Counted from the stretch's first letter, positions 52,540-60,918 are shown. The stretch is DNA of 64,000 bases from Polaromonas sp. (GCA_013298945.1 JAAFJR010000003.1:1-64000); one strand, 5' to 3'. Numbers and translations: made by a program. The notes: generated from the sequence alone by a model not told the origin.

Positions 52540-54510
52540 ATGCGCGGTTATAACCACCATAATATTACGAATGTTGCACCTAATTCTGTAGCATCGACAC
52601 CACTAGAGAAAACACCTCGCTCCGACTGGAACACATTAGCGCGATTGTTTCCCTATCTCTGGCGTTACAAATGGCGCGTAATGGCAGCGCTAGGGTTCAT
52701 GGTGGGTGCCAAAGTTGCCAACGTCGGCGTGCCGCTGCTGCTCAAACAGTTGGTCGATGCCATGAACCCCAACCAAATCTCGGGCACAAACGCCCTGTTA
52801 GTCGTGCCAGTTGCACTGCTGATAGGCTACGGATTATTGAGGTTATCCACAAGTCTTTTCACGGAATTACGTGAGCTGGTGTTTTCCAAAGCCACAGAAG
52901 GTGCGGCACGTAGCATTTCGCTGGAAGTTTTCCGCCATTTGCACAATTTAAGCCTGCGTTTCCATTTAGAGCGCCAAACCGGGGGTATGACACGGGATAT
53001 CGAGCGCGGCACCCGCGCTGTACGCACTTTGATAGGCTTCACACTGTTCAATATCGCCCCCACTTTGATAGAAATGGCGTTGGTGTTGACACTGTTGGCG
53101 GTTAAATTTGACGCTTGGTTTGCTTGGATCACTGTCGCCGCCTTAATTTTGTACATTACTTTTACAATCACCGTGACAGAATGGCGCACCCAATTTCGCA
53201 TCAAAATGAACGAAATGGACGGTCAAGCCCACACCCGAGCCATTGATTCCCTGCTTAACTACGAAACCGTCAAATACTTCAACAACGAAGAATTTGAAGC
53301 CAGGCGCTACGACGAGAATCTAGAGAAATTCCGAGCCGCCTCGGTCAAAAGCCAAACCACGCTAAGTCTGCTCAACACTGGGCAGCAGCTCATCATCGCC
53401 ACCGCCTTGGTCGCCATGCTGTGGCGCGCCACCCAAGGCGTTGTCGATGGTCGCATGACGCTGGGCGACTTGGTGATGGTCAACGCCTTCATGATTCAGC
53501 TGTACATTCCGCTGAACTTTTTAGGTGTCATTTACCGCGAAATCAAGCAAAGTTTGACCGATTTGGACAAAATGTTCACCCTGTTGGAACGGGAACGCGA
53601 GATTGCGGACATGCCTGGCGCGCAAAATCTAGTCATAAATTCAAAAATCGGCTCAAATATGCCTTTTTTAGAGAAAAATATGCCTCTAGCCGCCGTATTT
53701 ACTGCCTCAGTAGCTACAAATAATATAGTAAGTTCGAATATTAGAAGCAGTAAAAGTCCTGAATCTGCTGAATTTTCACCCGAAATCAGCTTCCAAAACG
53801 TCCATTTTGCCTACGACCCCAGCCGCCCCATCTTGCACGGCATTAGTTTTACCGTGCCAGCGGGCAAAACGGTGGCCGTGGTGGGGCCGTCGGGTGCGGG
53901 TAAATCGACGCTAGCAAGGCTACTTTTCAGGTTTTATGACGTCCAAGAAGGCAGCATCACCATTGCTGGCCAAGACATCAAAACAGTGACCCAAACCAGC
54001 GTGCGTGAAGCGATTGGCATCGTGCCGCAGGACACCGTGCTGTTTAACGACACCGTGGCGTACAACATTGCGTACGGCAGACCTGGCGCGACGCAAGTGC
54101 AGGTGGAAGAAGCCGCCAAATCAGCCCGAATTCACGACTTCATCGCCGCCACACCGTTGGGTTACCAAACCATGGTGGGCGAGCGCGGACTGAAGCTATC
54201 AGGTGGCGAAAAACAACGCGTCGCCATTGCCCGCACCTTGCTGAAAAACCCACCGATTTTGATTTTTGACGAAGCGACGTCAGCGTTAGACAGCGCCAAC
54301 GAACGCGCGATTCAAGCCGAGCTGCAAAGCGTTGCTCAAAACAAGACGACACTGGTGATTGCACACAGGTTATCCACAGTTGTAGATGCGCATGAGATTT
54401 TGGTGATGGATGCGGGTCATATCGTCGAACGGGGTAACCATTTAGAGCTTTTGGCACGTAACAATGTGTACGCGCAAATGTGGGCGATGCAGCAAAGTGG
54501 CGGGGAATGA
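52540..54510 (+). CDS. ATM1-type ABC exporter half-transporter, with repeat-encoded linker
   Basis: A 656-aa half-transporter from the ATG at 52540. Six membrane helices (about 40-330) carry the ATM1/HMT-type core (TGGMTRDIERGTRAVRTLIGF; NYETVKYFNNEEFEARRYD). The NBD has Walker A VVGPSGAGKSTLARLLF, signature LKLSGGEKQRVAIARTLL and Walker B ILIFDEATSALD. Relatives export glutathione-based sulfur or metal conjugates. The linker between the two halves is about 45 residues longer than usual and includes a copy of the dispersed repeat in antisense (residues about 381-397, PLAAVFTASVATNNI). The motifs remain intact, so it is probably functional. Confidence 0.9.
   Translation: MRGYNHHNITNVAPNSVASTPLEKTPRSDWNTLARLFPYLWRYKWRVMAALGFMVGAKVANVGVPLLLKQLVDAMNPNQISGTNALLVVPVALLIGYGLLRLSTSLFTELRELVFSKATEGAARSISLEVFRHLHNLSLRFHLERQTGGMTRDIERGTRAVRTLIGFTLFNIAPTLIEMALVLTLLAVKFDAWFAWITVAALILYITFTITVTEWRTQFRIKMNEMDGQAHTRAIDSLLNYETVKYFNNEEFEARRYDENLEKFRAASVKSQTTLSLLNTGQQLIIATALVAMLWRATQGVVDGRMTLGDLVMVNAFMIQLYIPLNFLGVIYREIKQSLTDLDKMFTLLEREREIADMPGAQNLVINSKIGSNMPFLEKNMPLAAVFTASVATNNIVSSNIRSSKSPESAEFSPEISFQNVHFAYDPSRPILHGISFTVPAGKTVAVVGPSGAGKSTLARLLFRFYDVQEGSITIAGQDIKTVTQTSVREAIGIVPQDTVLFNDTVAYNIAYGRPGATQVQVEEAAKSARIHDFIAATPLGYQTMVGERGLKLSGGEKQRVAIARTLLKNPPILIFDEATSALDSANERAIQAELQSVAQNKTTLVIAHRLSTVVDAHEILVMDAGHIVERGNHLELLARNNVYAQMWAMQQSGGE
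53682..53729 (-). repeat. Dispersed 48-bp repeat, copy 7 (inside ABC exporter gene)
   Basis: The plus strand reads GCCTCTAGCCGCCGTATTTA then CTGCCTCAGTAGCTA: the element in reverse orientation to the gene, yet without stop codons in the gene frame. A short AAATATGCC repeat sits beside it. Confidence 0.85.
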
Positions 54511-54530
54511 GTTACCTGCAAGAAATTTGC

Positions 54531-56624
54531 TTAGTTCACATTACATGAGTAAACGAATTGCAGTGTACTGCTGGGCGGAAACACGGCTAGCGAAATACCT
54601 GAAATAAGATCAGCAAACGTCAGTGGGCTTACAGGACAGGCTGCACCGGCTGCGATGACCGTGCAGGCCACCGAGTTAGCCGGCGGGCACGTTAACCCCA
54701 CACCAACCGCATCCGTCAACACTGCACCATGAGCCGATGCGGGACCCAAATTGGACAAAGTGATGACATAGGAATTGATACCGCCAGAAGTAGCAACCGT
54801 TTTTGAATCTGTTTTTGTGATACTTATGGCGGCAAGTATGCTTTTATTGGTATAGGTGCACACAATAGCGGTGTCTGCACTACCCACTGTCAGCGTACTT
54901 CCCACCAAGCCAGATGTACCCGTACAAGCCAATGCGGATGTATAGTTACCCGCCGTACCTATGGTGAAGAGTTCTGACAGCGTTAAAACACTGCCGACTG
55001 CTACCGATTGCACAGCACCGGTGTCTGTTTCGTTGGCTGTGTTGGCGACCGATAACAAACTGGTAAGACCTGTAGCGGACACGGTTACTGCATCGTTAGG
55101 CAAGGCATCGACCCATGTCTTTGCTAATGAGATGTCTACATACCGGGTGTTTGTTAGCGAACAATTGAATTGTGAGGTATGCAACACATTGGCAGCTGGA
55201 ATAGTTATTGTGTTACCCGAGAAGCTGGCTAAATTCGTGGTGGGATTGGTATTGCCTAGTTGTGCGTTGCCTGCATTTGCGTCAATACAGCTGGCGGCAG
55301 TTAATCGCCATTGTGTAGTAGGCTGTGTTTCTGTGAAACTGACAGCAACGCCGTCAGTTGTGATGGGCAAATTAGTGAGCGCAGCAACACTGGCAGGTGT
55401 ATTGTCCGATGTTGTCGCAATATTCGTCACAGCGGCAGGTACACCGTTGGTACCAGAAATACCAAAATTGACAGTATCTGCGCCGTTAATGCGTGTTTTA
55501 TTGATACTTAGGGTTGGCCTGTCGTCGTCAAGGATGGTGTAAGTCGTTGATAAAGCGGTTACTCCGCCACAAGTGCTGGTTGAAGCAGTCACATATGCGG
55601 AAGTCGTTGTACTTGGTGCTATTGCAAAAGTAATGGTTTCGTTAGTTTCAGCAATCGTGTCATTGATGATCACAACTCCTAAAGGAATGGTCGTTGCGCT
55701 GGTGTAATTACCCACAGGAATTGTGACGTTAAAAGTGCTAGTACCTCCTGGCGTGGTGAAATCTACGCCTAAAGTGGCTGTGCCCCCTGTAACAGTGATT
55801 GGAAGCGTGATAGCAGTCGATACATTCCCAACAACTTTAATGCCTAAATTTGTAGGGCTAGCGACTGACTCAGCTCCACTTGAAGGGGGTGTACTAAATT
55901 CAAGATAGGGTTTTAAACTAAGCGTAATAGCATCTAGCAAATTACCCGCACTGGTTCCACCTGCTGCACTGATCGCACCAAAACCCACCGATTTCACGCC
56001 TGAAGTGCCATTCCAAATAAATGAACCACGGTAGTCAGCCCATGTATTTGTAGTAGAAGTCGTACAAGTTGTAGTTGTACCTACCGAGCTGCCGCTTTGA
56101 CAACTCACGATTGTTCCAGCACCAGTAGTATCTGTACTGGCACGCAAAATACCGCCTACGATTTCCGTGGTCTCAATATTGGCTGGCGACAAGCTTGCTG
56201 GAGAATCTCCCAAAACAAACGCCATCGTATCTACGCCTGACCGGCCGCGGTGGCTGAGCGCCCAAGATACCGTTTCACCAGCGTTAATGCACACGTTTTG
56301 ATACAGCGCAGACTGTTGATTCGCATTAAGCTCTGCAAACTGTGCGCCGTCACGTGCGGGAACGCCTTGAAAATTGTTAGTCCACAGCTCAATCAAGCCG
56401 CTTGATGTTCCCCCAGGCAAGGTGCAGGTACCATTTGGCACTCCCACCGTTGCGGTTGTTGTCCAAAAGGGCACGCTGTTGTCATAAACTTGCGCAAAGC
56501 ATGGGCCGCCTAGCAGCGCTGGCTGCTCAAAGCTAGTGTTTAGAAAACTGCGCTGTACCTGAGCTTGGACACAAAAGCCCAACATCAAAGCAACCAAGCC
56601 AATAATAAACTTAGACGTAGTCAA
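54531..56624 (-). CDS. Secreted protein with Calx-beta-like and DUF11 domains
   Basis: A 697-aa protein starting at TTG (56624), chosen because AAAGGA lies five bases upstream and the signal peptide begins there (MTTSKFIIGLVALMLGFCVQ, then AQ). The N-terminal domain (about 25-230) is rich in Cys, Gly and aromatic residues with a carbohydrate-binding-like feel (NTSFEQPALLGG; PARDGAQFAELNANQQSALY). A Calx-beta-like segment is followed by prealbumin-like parts. The C-terminal DUF11 (ISITKTDSKTVATSGGINSY) ends FVYSCNVN, like the protein at 50216-51859. It is convergent with the ABC gene, only 20 bases apart. Likely a surface protein of the same set. Confidence 0.75.
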   Translation of the reverse strand: MTTSKFIIGLVALMLGFCVQAQVQRSFLNTSFEQPALLGGPCFAQVYDNSVPFWTTTATVGVPNGTCTLPGGTSSGLIELWTNNFQGVPARDGAQFAELNANQQSALYQNVCINAGETVSWALSHRGRSGVDTMAFVLGDSPASLSPANIETTEIVGGILRASTDTTGAGTIVSCQSGSSVGTTTTCTTSTTNTWADYRGSFIWNGTSGVKSVGFGAISAAGGTSAGNLLDAITLSLKPYLEFSTPPSSGAESVASPTNLGIKVVGNVSTAITLPITVTGGTATLGVDFTTPGGTSTFNVTIPVGNYTSATTIPLGVVIINDTIAETNETITFAIAPSTTTSAYVTASTSTCGGVTALSTTYTILDDDRPTLSINKTRINGADTVNFGISGTNGVPAAVTNIATTSDNTPASVAALTNLPITTDGVAVSFTETQPTTQWRLTAASCIDANAGNAQLGNTNPTTNLASFSGNTITIPAANVLHTSQFNCSLTNTRYVDISLAKTWVDALPNDAVTVSATGLTSLLSVANTANETDTGAVQSVAVGSVLTLSELFTIGTAGNYTSALACTGTSGLVGSTLTVGSADTAIVCTYTNKSILAAISITKTDSKTVATSGGINSYVITLSNLGPASAHGAVLTDAVGVGLTCPPANSVACTVIAAGAACPVSPLTFADLISGISLAVFPPSSTLQFVYSCNVN

Positions 56625-56771
56625 TAATATCCTTTAATCGTTTTTTAAAAAATCATCCCTCTGCGGAGGATATTTTTTTCTTGTCCAGAAACTTTGTAAT
56701 TCAATTTACAAATTTCGAAGACTATATGCTTACATGTTTTTCTATGTTTAGAGAATATTAAATACGTCATA

Positions 56772-56811
56772 CAACGCTAAATTCGTGAATTTTTCCACGG
56801 ATTTAGCGTTG
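56772..56811. promoter_or_regulatory. 16-bp stem hairpin downstream of the M14 peptidase gene
   Basis: CAACGCTAAATTCGTG and CACGGATTTAGCGTTG pair with one G-T type mismatch around an eight-base loop. The hairpin lies 49 bases beyond the peptidase stop. No T-run follows on that strand, so it may be a 3' stabiliser or a factor-dependent stop and not an intrinsic terminator. Confidence 0.6.
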
Positions 56812-56859
56812 GTCTAACGCGTTTGTCCAATACCGCCAAGCGAAATCGAACTTGATTAA

Positions 56860-57810
56860 CTATTTTGTTTGCAATAGTGATCGAGGAGAATCTTCAGACT
56901 TTGTCTGTACCTTCTCCCCCATCCACCTTAGCAAATCCACCCACATTTGACGGGTTTCGCTATCCAAAGGGATGCGTTGCGCGTTGGGCAGTTCAATCGT
57001 GACCACAGGCATGCCTTTGTGCACACCGCCGTAGTTGCCCAGCGAACCAGGGAAGATGCCCACTTGGTCAAGGTACAAGCGCCCCAGCTTAGAGGGTGGC
57101 ACGGTCGGGCCATCAAAATCGAGCACGCCGTAGGGTGCATGGATGCTTACGATCAAATTCGGCTTGAAACTGGCCATTTCGTCGTGCAAAAACTTGGATT
57201 CTGGCTCTGACAAAGGCTCTGGCCCCGGCCAACGGCGGGGGTCTTTTTTGGTTTTTTGCTCCCAATAAACTTTGGCGTCTCGTGCCCAGTTGGGGGTGGG
57301 GAAATTGCGATTCAAGTCAACACCATGCGCGTTCACCCGCTTAGCGGGCTGTGCGGTTAGCCCGTCAGGGTTGAGCATGGGGATAAAGCGCCAATGGATG
57401 CCGCCTGCAAAGCTGGCCGGCGTGTTGGAAATGGCGTTGCTGGGCGCTTGTGTGGCCAGTTTGATCCAGTTCAGCGCTAGGGCGCTAGAGGACAGTTCGT
57501 CCCCATGAATGCCACCCACCACCATGACCTTGAGTTTAGCCGGACTGGCTTGGTCATCTCCCATGGTGATCACATCCCGTTTTAAAAGTGGGACGCCTTT
57601 GACGGAGCGAGCGCCGGTATCAACCAAATTAGCTTGCAAACACAGGTTTTGCGACACGCCCGGCAGGTGGCGCGCCATATTTTTGCAGAAATTGGCATTT
57701 TTAGGGGTGTTTTCGACCTTGTTTTGAGCTATAGCCTGCGTATTTATTGTCTGAGCAGCTATGAATATTATAGCAAAATTGAGTTTAAATAAGATTCTAA
57801 ACTTGTTCAT
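56860..57810 (-). CDS. M14-family zinc peptidase, secreted, with repeat-derived signal peptide
   Basis: A 316-aa metallopeptidase: zinc ligands in GGIHGDELSSSA (His102, Glu105) and the later His in VSIHAPYGVLDFDGP; HGVDLNRNFPTPNW for substrate binding; catalytic Glu probably in VTIELPNAQ. It resembles MpaA/D-Glu-mDAP amidase-like enzymes, so a murein-peptide substrate is plausible, and an ampG gene lies 3 kb away. The N-terminal residues 12-27 (FAIIFIAAQTINTQAI) are encoded by a copy of the dispersed repeat and make up the core and cleavage region (AIA/Q) of the signal peptide. The enzyme thus appears to owe its export to repeat DNA. Confidence 0.83.
   Translation of the reverse strand: MNKFRILFKLNFAIIFIAAQTINTQAIAQNKVENTPKNANFCKNMARHLPGVSQNLCLQANLVDTGARSVKGVPLLKRDVITMGDDQASPAKLKVMVVGGIHGDELSSSALALNWIKLATQAPSNAISNTPASFAGGIHWRFIPMLNPDGLTAQPAKRVNAHGVDLNRNFPTPNWARDAKVYWEQKTKKDPRRWPGPEPLSEPESKFLHDEMASFKPNLIVSIHAPYGVLDFDGPTVPPSKLGRLYLDQVGIFPGSLGNYGGVHKGMPVVTIELPNAQRIPLDSETRQMWVDLLRWMGEKVQTKSEDSPRSLLQTK
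57726..57774 (-). repeat. Dispersed 48-bp repeat, copy 8 (signal peptide of M14 peptidase)
   Basis: The minus strand reads GCTATAATATTCATAGCTGC, then TCAGACAATAAATACGCAGG and CTATAGC. It is in the sense direction and in the same frame as copies 3 and 4. Confidence 0.88.
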
Positions 57811-57833
57811 TGCGTGATTTCTCGATATTTTTT

Positions 57834-58433
57834 TTAAGCGTCCGATGATGCGTCCAAAACATCTTCAGGCTCAACGCTTTGCCGTGCCATGCGCTCACTT
57901 TTCCAATACACATCGTCGCCACCGTCCATTCGGTTCAAGACCCGAGACAGCACAAACATCAGGTCGCTCAGCCGATTTAGATACTGGCGGGGTGAGTCGT
58001 TGATGGCCTCAAGCTCGCCCAGTGCCACCACCGCCCGCTCCGCCCGCCGTGCCACGGTGCGACACACATGGGCTTGGCTAGCAGCACGGTTACCGGCTGG
58101 CAAGATGAATTCGGCTAACTTGGGCAAGGTGGCGTTGTAGGTTTCAAGTGCGTCATCCAGATCGACAATCGCCTCTTTTTTAAGCAACTCGAAGCCTGGA
58201 ATTGACAATTCACCGCCTAAGTTGAACAGTTGATGCTGGATTTCAACCAAGACCTCGCGCACACCGTCTGGCAGCTTTTCACAAAGCAACACGCCGATGT
58301 GCGAGTTCAGCTCATCCACATCGCCCATGGCGTGTACACGCAGGTGATGCTTGGAAACGCGGGTGTTGTCACCCAGCCCCGTGGTGCCAGCGTCACCCGT
58401 GCGGGTGGCGATTTGTGAGAGTCTATTGCCCAT
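57834..58433 (-). CDS. Cob(I)alamin adenosyltransferase, PduO type
   Basis: A 199-aa enzyme that converts cob(I)alamin to adenosylcobalamin. It shows the PduO ATP-binding start TRTGDAGTTGLGDNTRVSKH, VDELNSHIGVLL, and the C-terminal signature CRTVARRAERAVVALGE followed by YLNRLSDLMFVLSRVLN. The length is normal. No cobalamin riboswitch is seen in the short region upstream. It stands alone here; a user enzyme such as methylmalonyl-CoA mutase is not in the window. Confidence 0.93.
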   Translation of the reverse strand: MGNRLSQIATRTGDAGTTGLGDNTRVSKHHLRVHAMGDVDELNSHIGVLLCEKLPDGVREVLVEIQHQLFNLGGELSIPGFELLKKEAIVDLDDALETYNATLPKLAEFILPAGNRAASQAHVCRTVARRAERAVVALGELEAINDSPRQYLNRLSDLMFVLSRVLNRMDGGDDVYWKSERMARQSVEPEDVLDASSDA

Positions 58434-58458
58434 AATGTGCTGCTTTGTATAACTTTGC

Positions 58459-59868
58459 CTAAAGTGGCAAAGTTACCACAAAACAAGCACCCTGCCCTGA
58501 CCCTGAACCGGAAGATGACGCCTCACAGCGCACGCTGCCACCATGGCGTTGTGCGATGGATTTGACTAAGGCCAAGCCCAAACCAACGCCGCCGTCGCGC
58601 TCACTCGCACCCGGGGCGCGGTAAAACGGCTCGAAAATGCGCTCGCGCAGCTCTGCGGGCACACCAGGGCCGTTGTCTGTAACGCGAAGAACGATCTGTT
58701 TGTCTTCAATGTTGAGACTCAAAACCGCTGGTTGTGCTGCCCCCGCCTTGGCATAGCGGTTCGCGTTTTCCAACAAATTGCGCATCAAGCGGCGCAGTAA
58801 TTTGGGCACGCCTTGCACAGCGATGGCAGATTCTGACAACACCTGCAGCTCTGCGCCAGATTTAGCGCACTCTTCAGCGGCCAAGCCCGTCAAATCAACC
58901 GTTTCAAACGTGCCCACATCTGCCTGCGCAGAATCTAATCGGCTAGCGAGCAAAATTTCAGCGATCAACTGGTCTAACTCATTGATATTGCGGGAAATTT
59001 CGTCTTTCAAGCGTTGAATTGACGCTTCGGATTGCGAGCCATTCAGCAGTTCTAGCCCCATTTTGATTCGCGTTAAGGGTGAGCGCAGCTCGTGCGACGC
59101 ATTCGCCAGTAATGATTTGTGCGAACCGACCAAGGCTTCAATCCGGCTGGCTGCCGTGTTAAAGCGCTCAGCCAAAAACGCCACTTCGTCATTGCCGCTC
59201 ACCTTGACGCGGGTAGACAAATCGCCCTGCCCCCATTGCTCCACGCCACTTTGCAGGGTGTTCAAGCGCTTGGTCAAACGGCGAATCAACGGGTAAGTGC
59301 CCAACGCCACGGCTAGACCGACCAACAACAACATCCAGACAAAGCCAAACGGTGGCTTGAACCAGCTTTTGTCCGCAGGGCTGCCAGGCGGAACGCCTAC
59401 ACCGAAAGTGTGGTCTGGGCGATCTGATCTCTCTTTCTCTCGCTCTCTGTCTCTGCCCCACTCTTTGTCTCTGTTCATGCGCCCCATGCGACCCATGCGT
59501 TCACGAAGTTCTTCTGGAGAAATCTGCTCCAATTCGCCCGTTTGCGGGTTCATACGACGCGGTCGCGGCATTTGCAGGTTGACCACGTCGCCAGAAGCTA
59601 GCGGTTGTGTTAACTTCAGCGAAAACTCCGTTCCCATACCTGGTACACGCGGCGCAGCGGTGGCTGTGCCAATCACATCGCCCGCGGCATTGCGCACCAC
59701 CACTTCGCGCACCACGGGCGACGAGCTGTAGTCCGCCAGCTTGCGCTCTGCACTCTCGCGCCAAGCCCAGCCGACTAAAAAAATCAGCACCGCGACCGAC
59801 AGTACCACCGCCAGCCATATGCGGACATAGAGGCGGTTGAAGAAAGGCTGATTGGGGGTTGACGACAT
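58459..59868 (-). CDS. Sensor histidine kinase with charged periplasmic domain
   Basis: A 469-aa membrane kinase. TM1 spans about 14-34 and the periplasmic part about 35-170, with TM2 near 172-192. A HAMP domain and HisKA with the phospho-His in ANASHELRSPLTRIKMGLEL follow. The HATPase has NLLENANRYAK, DNGPGVP and GVGLGLALVKSIAQRHGG. The periplasmic part contains an Arg/Met then Arg/Glu/Asp-rich tract (RERMGRMGRMNRDKEWGRD) encoded by a pyrimidine-rich microsatellite on the plus strand (59425-59475). The response regulator gene is upstream, separated by a hairpin-containing gap. The signal is unknown; the family is close to RstB/CpxA. Confidence 0.9.
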   Translation of the reverse strand: MSSTPNQPFFNRLYVRIWLAVVLSVAVLIFLVGWAWRESAERKLADYSSSPVVREVVVRNAAGDVIGTATAAPRVPGMGTEFSLKLTQPLASGDVVNLQMPRPRRMNPQTGELEQISPEELRERMGRMGRMNRDKEWGRDREREKERSDRPDHTFGVGVPPGSPADKSWFKPPFGFVWMLLLVGLAVALGTYPLIRRLTKRLNTLQSGVEQWGQGDLSTRVKVSGNDEVAFLAERFNTAASRIEALVGSHKSLLANASHELRSPLTRIKMGLELLNGSQSEASIQRLKDEISRNINELDQLIAEILLASRLDSAQADVGTFETVDLTGLAAEECAKSGAELQVLSESAIAVQGVPKLLRRLMRNLLENANRYAKAGAAQPAVLSLNIEDKQIVLRVTDNGPGVPAELRERIFEPFYRAPGASERDGGVGLGLALVKSIAQRHGGSVRCEASSSGSGSGQGACFVVTLPL

Positions 59869-59943
59869 GGCTTCTAAAGTTAGCTAAGTGAGCGCTTACC
59901 AGCGTAGAAAGTGCGCAGCGCTGGGCCGCCCCAAGCAAGCACA

Positions 59944-59958
59944 GCCCCCTTGGGGGGC
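59944..59958. repeat. GCCCCCTTGGGGGGC palindrome in the two-component operon gap
   Basis: A near-perfect palindrome inside a GC-rich segment (59916-59990) between regulator and kinase genes. Similar CCCCCTTGGGGGGCAGCG-type motifs are common intergenic repeats in Comamonadaceae as far as I recall. The segment differs in composition from its surroundings. Confidence 0.6.
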
Positions 59959-59997
59959 AGCGCAGCACACGCAGTGGCAAGCGTGGGGGTCATATAC

Positions 59998-60717
59998 CTA
60001 GTCTTGCTGCTTAGCAAACACGTAACCCACGCCGCGCACCGTCAAAATCCGCTTCGGATCTTTCGCATCCACCTCAATCGCCGCACGAATTCGGCCCATG
60101 TGCACGTCGATGGAGCGGTCAAACGCCTCCAGTTCACGGCCACGCACGGCTTCCATGATTTGGTCACGCGTCAGCACACGGCCCGCACGCTCGGCCACCG
60201 CGAGCAGCAAATCAAACTGGTACGACGTCAAATCAACCTCTTTGCCAGCCAAACTGACGATGCGTGCATCGCGGTCAATATCTAAGCTACCAAAACGCAA
60301 AATCGGCTGCGCCTCATCCGAATCAGAAGTCGATGCAACCTCCGCACTACGACGCAAAATCGCACGAATACGGGCGAGTAATTCGCGCGGCTCAAAAGGT
60401 TTAGCCAAATAATCGTCTGCGCCAACTTCTAAGCCAATCACGCGATCCATGGGGTCGCCCTTCGCCGTCAGCATCAATATCGGTGTTCTGGCCAAGCTGC
60501 CGCCTAGAGCACGAATACGGCGGCAAATTTCTAGACCGTCCATATCGGGCAGCATCAAATCCAACACCACCAAGGCCGGCGGCGATTGCTGAAGCGCTGC
60601 CAAGCCACTCGCGCCATCCAGTGCATGCGCGACTTCAAAACCGCCTTGGCGCAGGTACTCGCTGACCATATTGGCTAGACGGGCGTCGTCTTCAATCATC
60701 AATAGCTGTTGTGACAT
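59998..60717 (-). CDS. OmpR-family response regulator
   Basis: A 239-aa regulator. The receiver domain has the acidic pair IEDDARLANM, phospho-acceptor Asp53 in VVLDLMLPDMDG, the Thr/Ser switch in ILMLTAKGD and the Lys of YLAKPFEPRELLAR. A winged-helix DNA-binding domain follows (about 130-235; LTSYQFDLLLAVAERAGRVL, IRTVRGVGYVF-like end). It is co-directional with the sensor kinase gene, which follows after 129 bases. It resembles RstA/CpxR-type regulators; the regulon is not visible here. Confidence 0.93.
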   Translation of the reverse strand: MSQQLLMIEDDARLANMVSEYLRQGGFEVAHALDGASGLAALQQSPPALVVLDLMLPDMDGLEICRRIRALGGSLARTPILMLTAKGDPMDRVIGLEVGADDYLAKPFEPRELLARIRAILRRSAEVASTSDSDEAQPILRFGSLDIDRDARIVSLAGKEVDLTSYQFDLLLAVAERAGRVLTRDQIMEAVRGRELEAFDRSIDVHMGRIRAAIEVDAKDPKRILTVRGVGYVFAKQQD

Positions 60718-60871
60718 GGTGTTTATCGTTTTTTATGGGCGTTTTTAGACAAAGTTATTTTTTTCTACGGAATAGCTTTAACGTTGCATCATGCGCTTAG
60801 AGCTTGTTTCATGCGATGTCGCGGCGGTAAAGTTATGTAAACGCTGTTACCACTCAATTTAAGCAATTTTT

Positions 60872-60918
60872 ACTATGTTTTTTATAGCTACTAAGGCAAT
60901 AAATACGCCGGCTATAGG
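60872..60918 (+). repeat. Dispersed 48-bp repeat, copy 9
   Basis: ATAGCTACTAAGGCAATAAA then TACGCCGGCTATAGG; a near-consensus copy in the gap between ampG and the response regulator gene. It is followed by a tandem ATATTTAGGC duplication, as in other copies that carry a downstream AGGCATATTT. Confidence 0.9.

Noticed and set aside
57716-57780. The possibility that the M14 gene starts downstream of the repeat and the repeat is only upstream DNA.
   Set aside because: No in-frame Met with a ribosome site follows before the conserved part, and the repeat-coded residues form a good signal peptide with an AIA cleavage site. It still needs comparison with orthologues.
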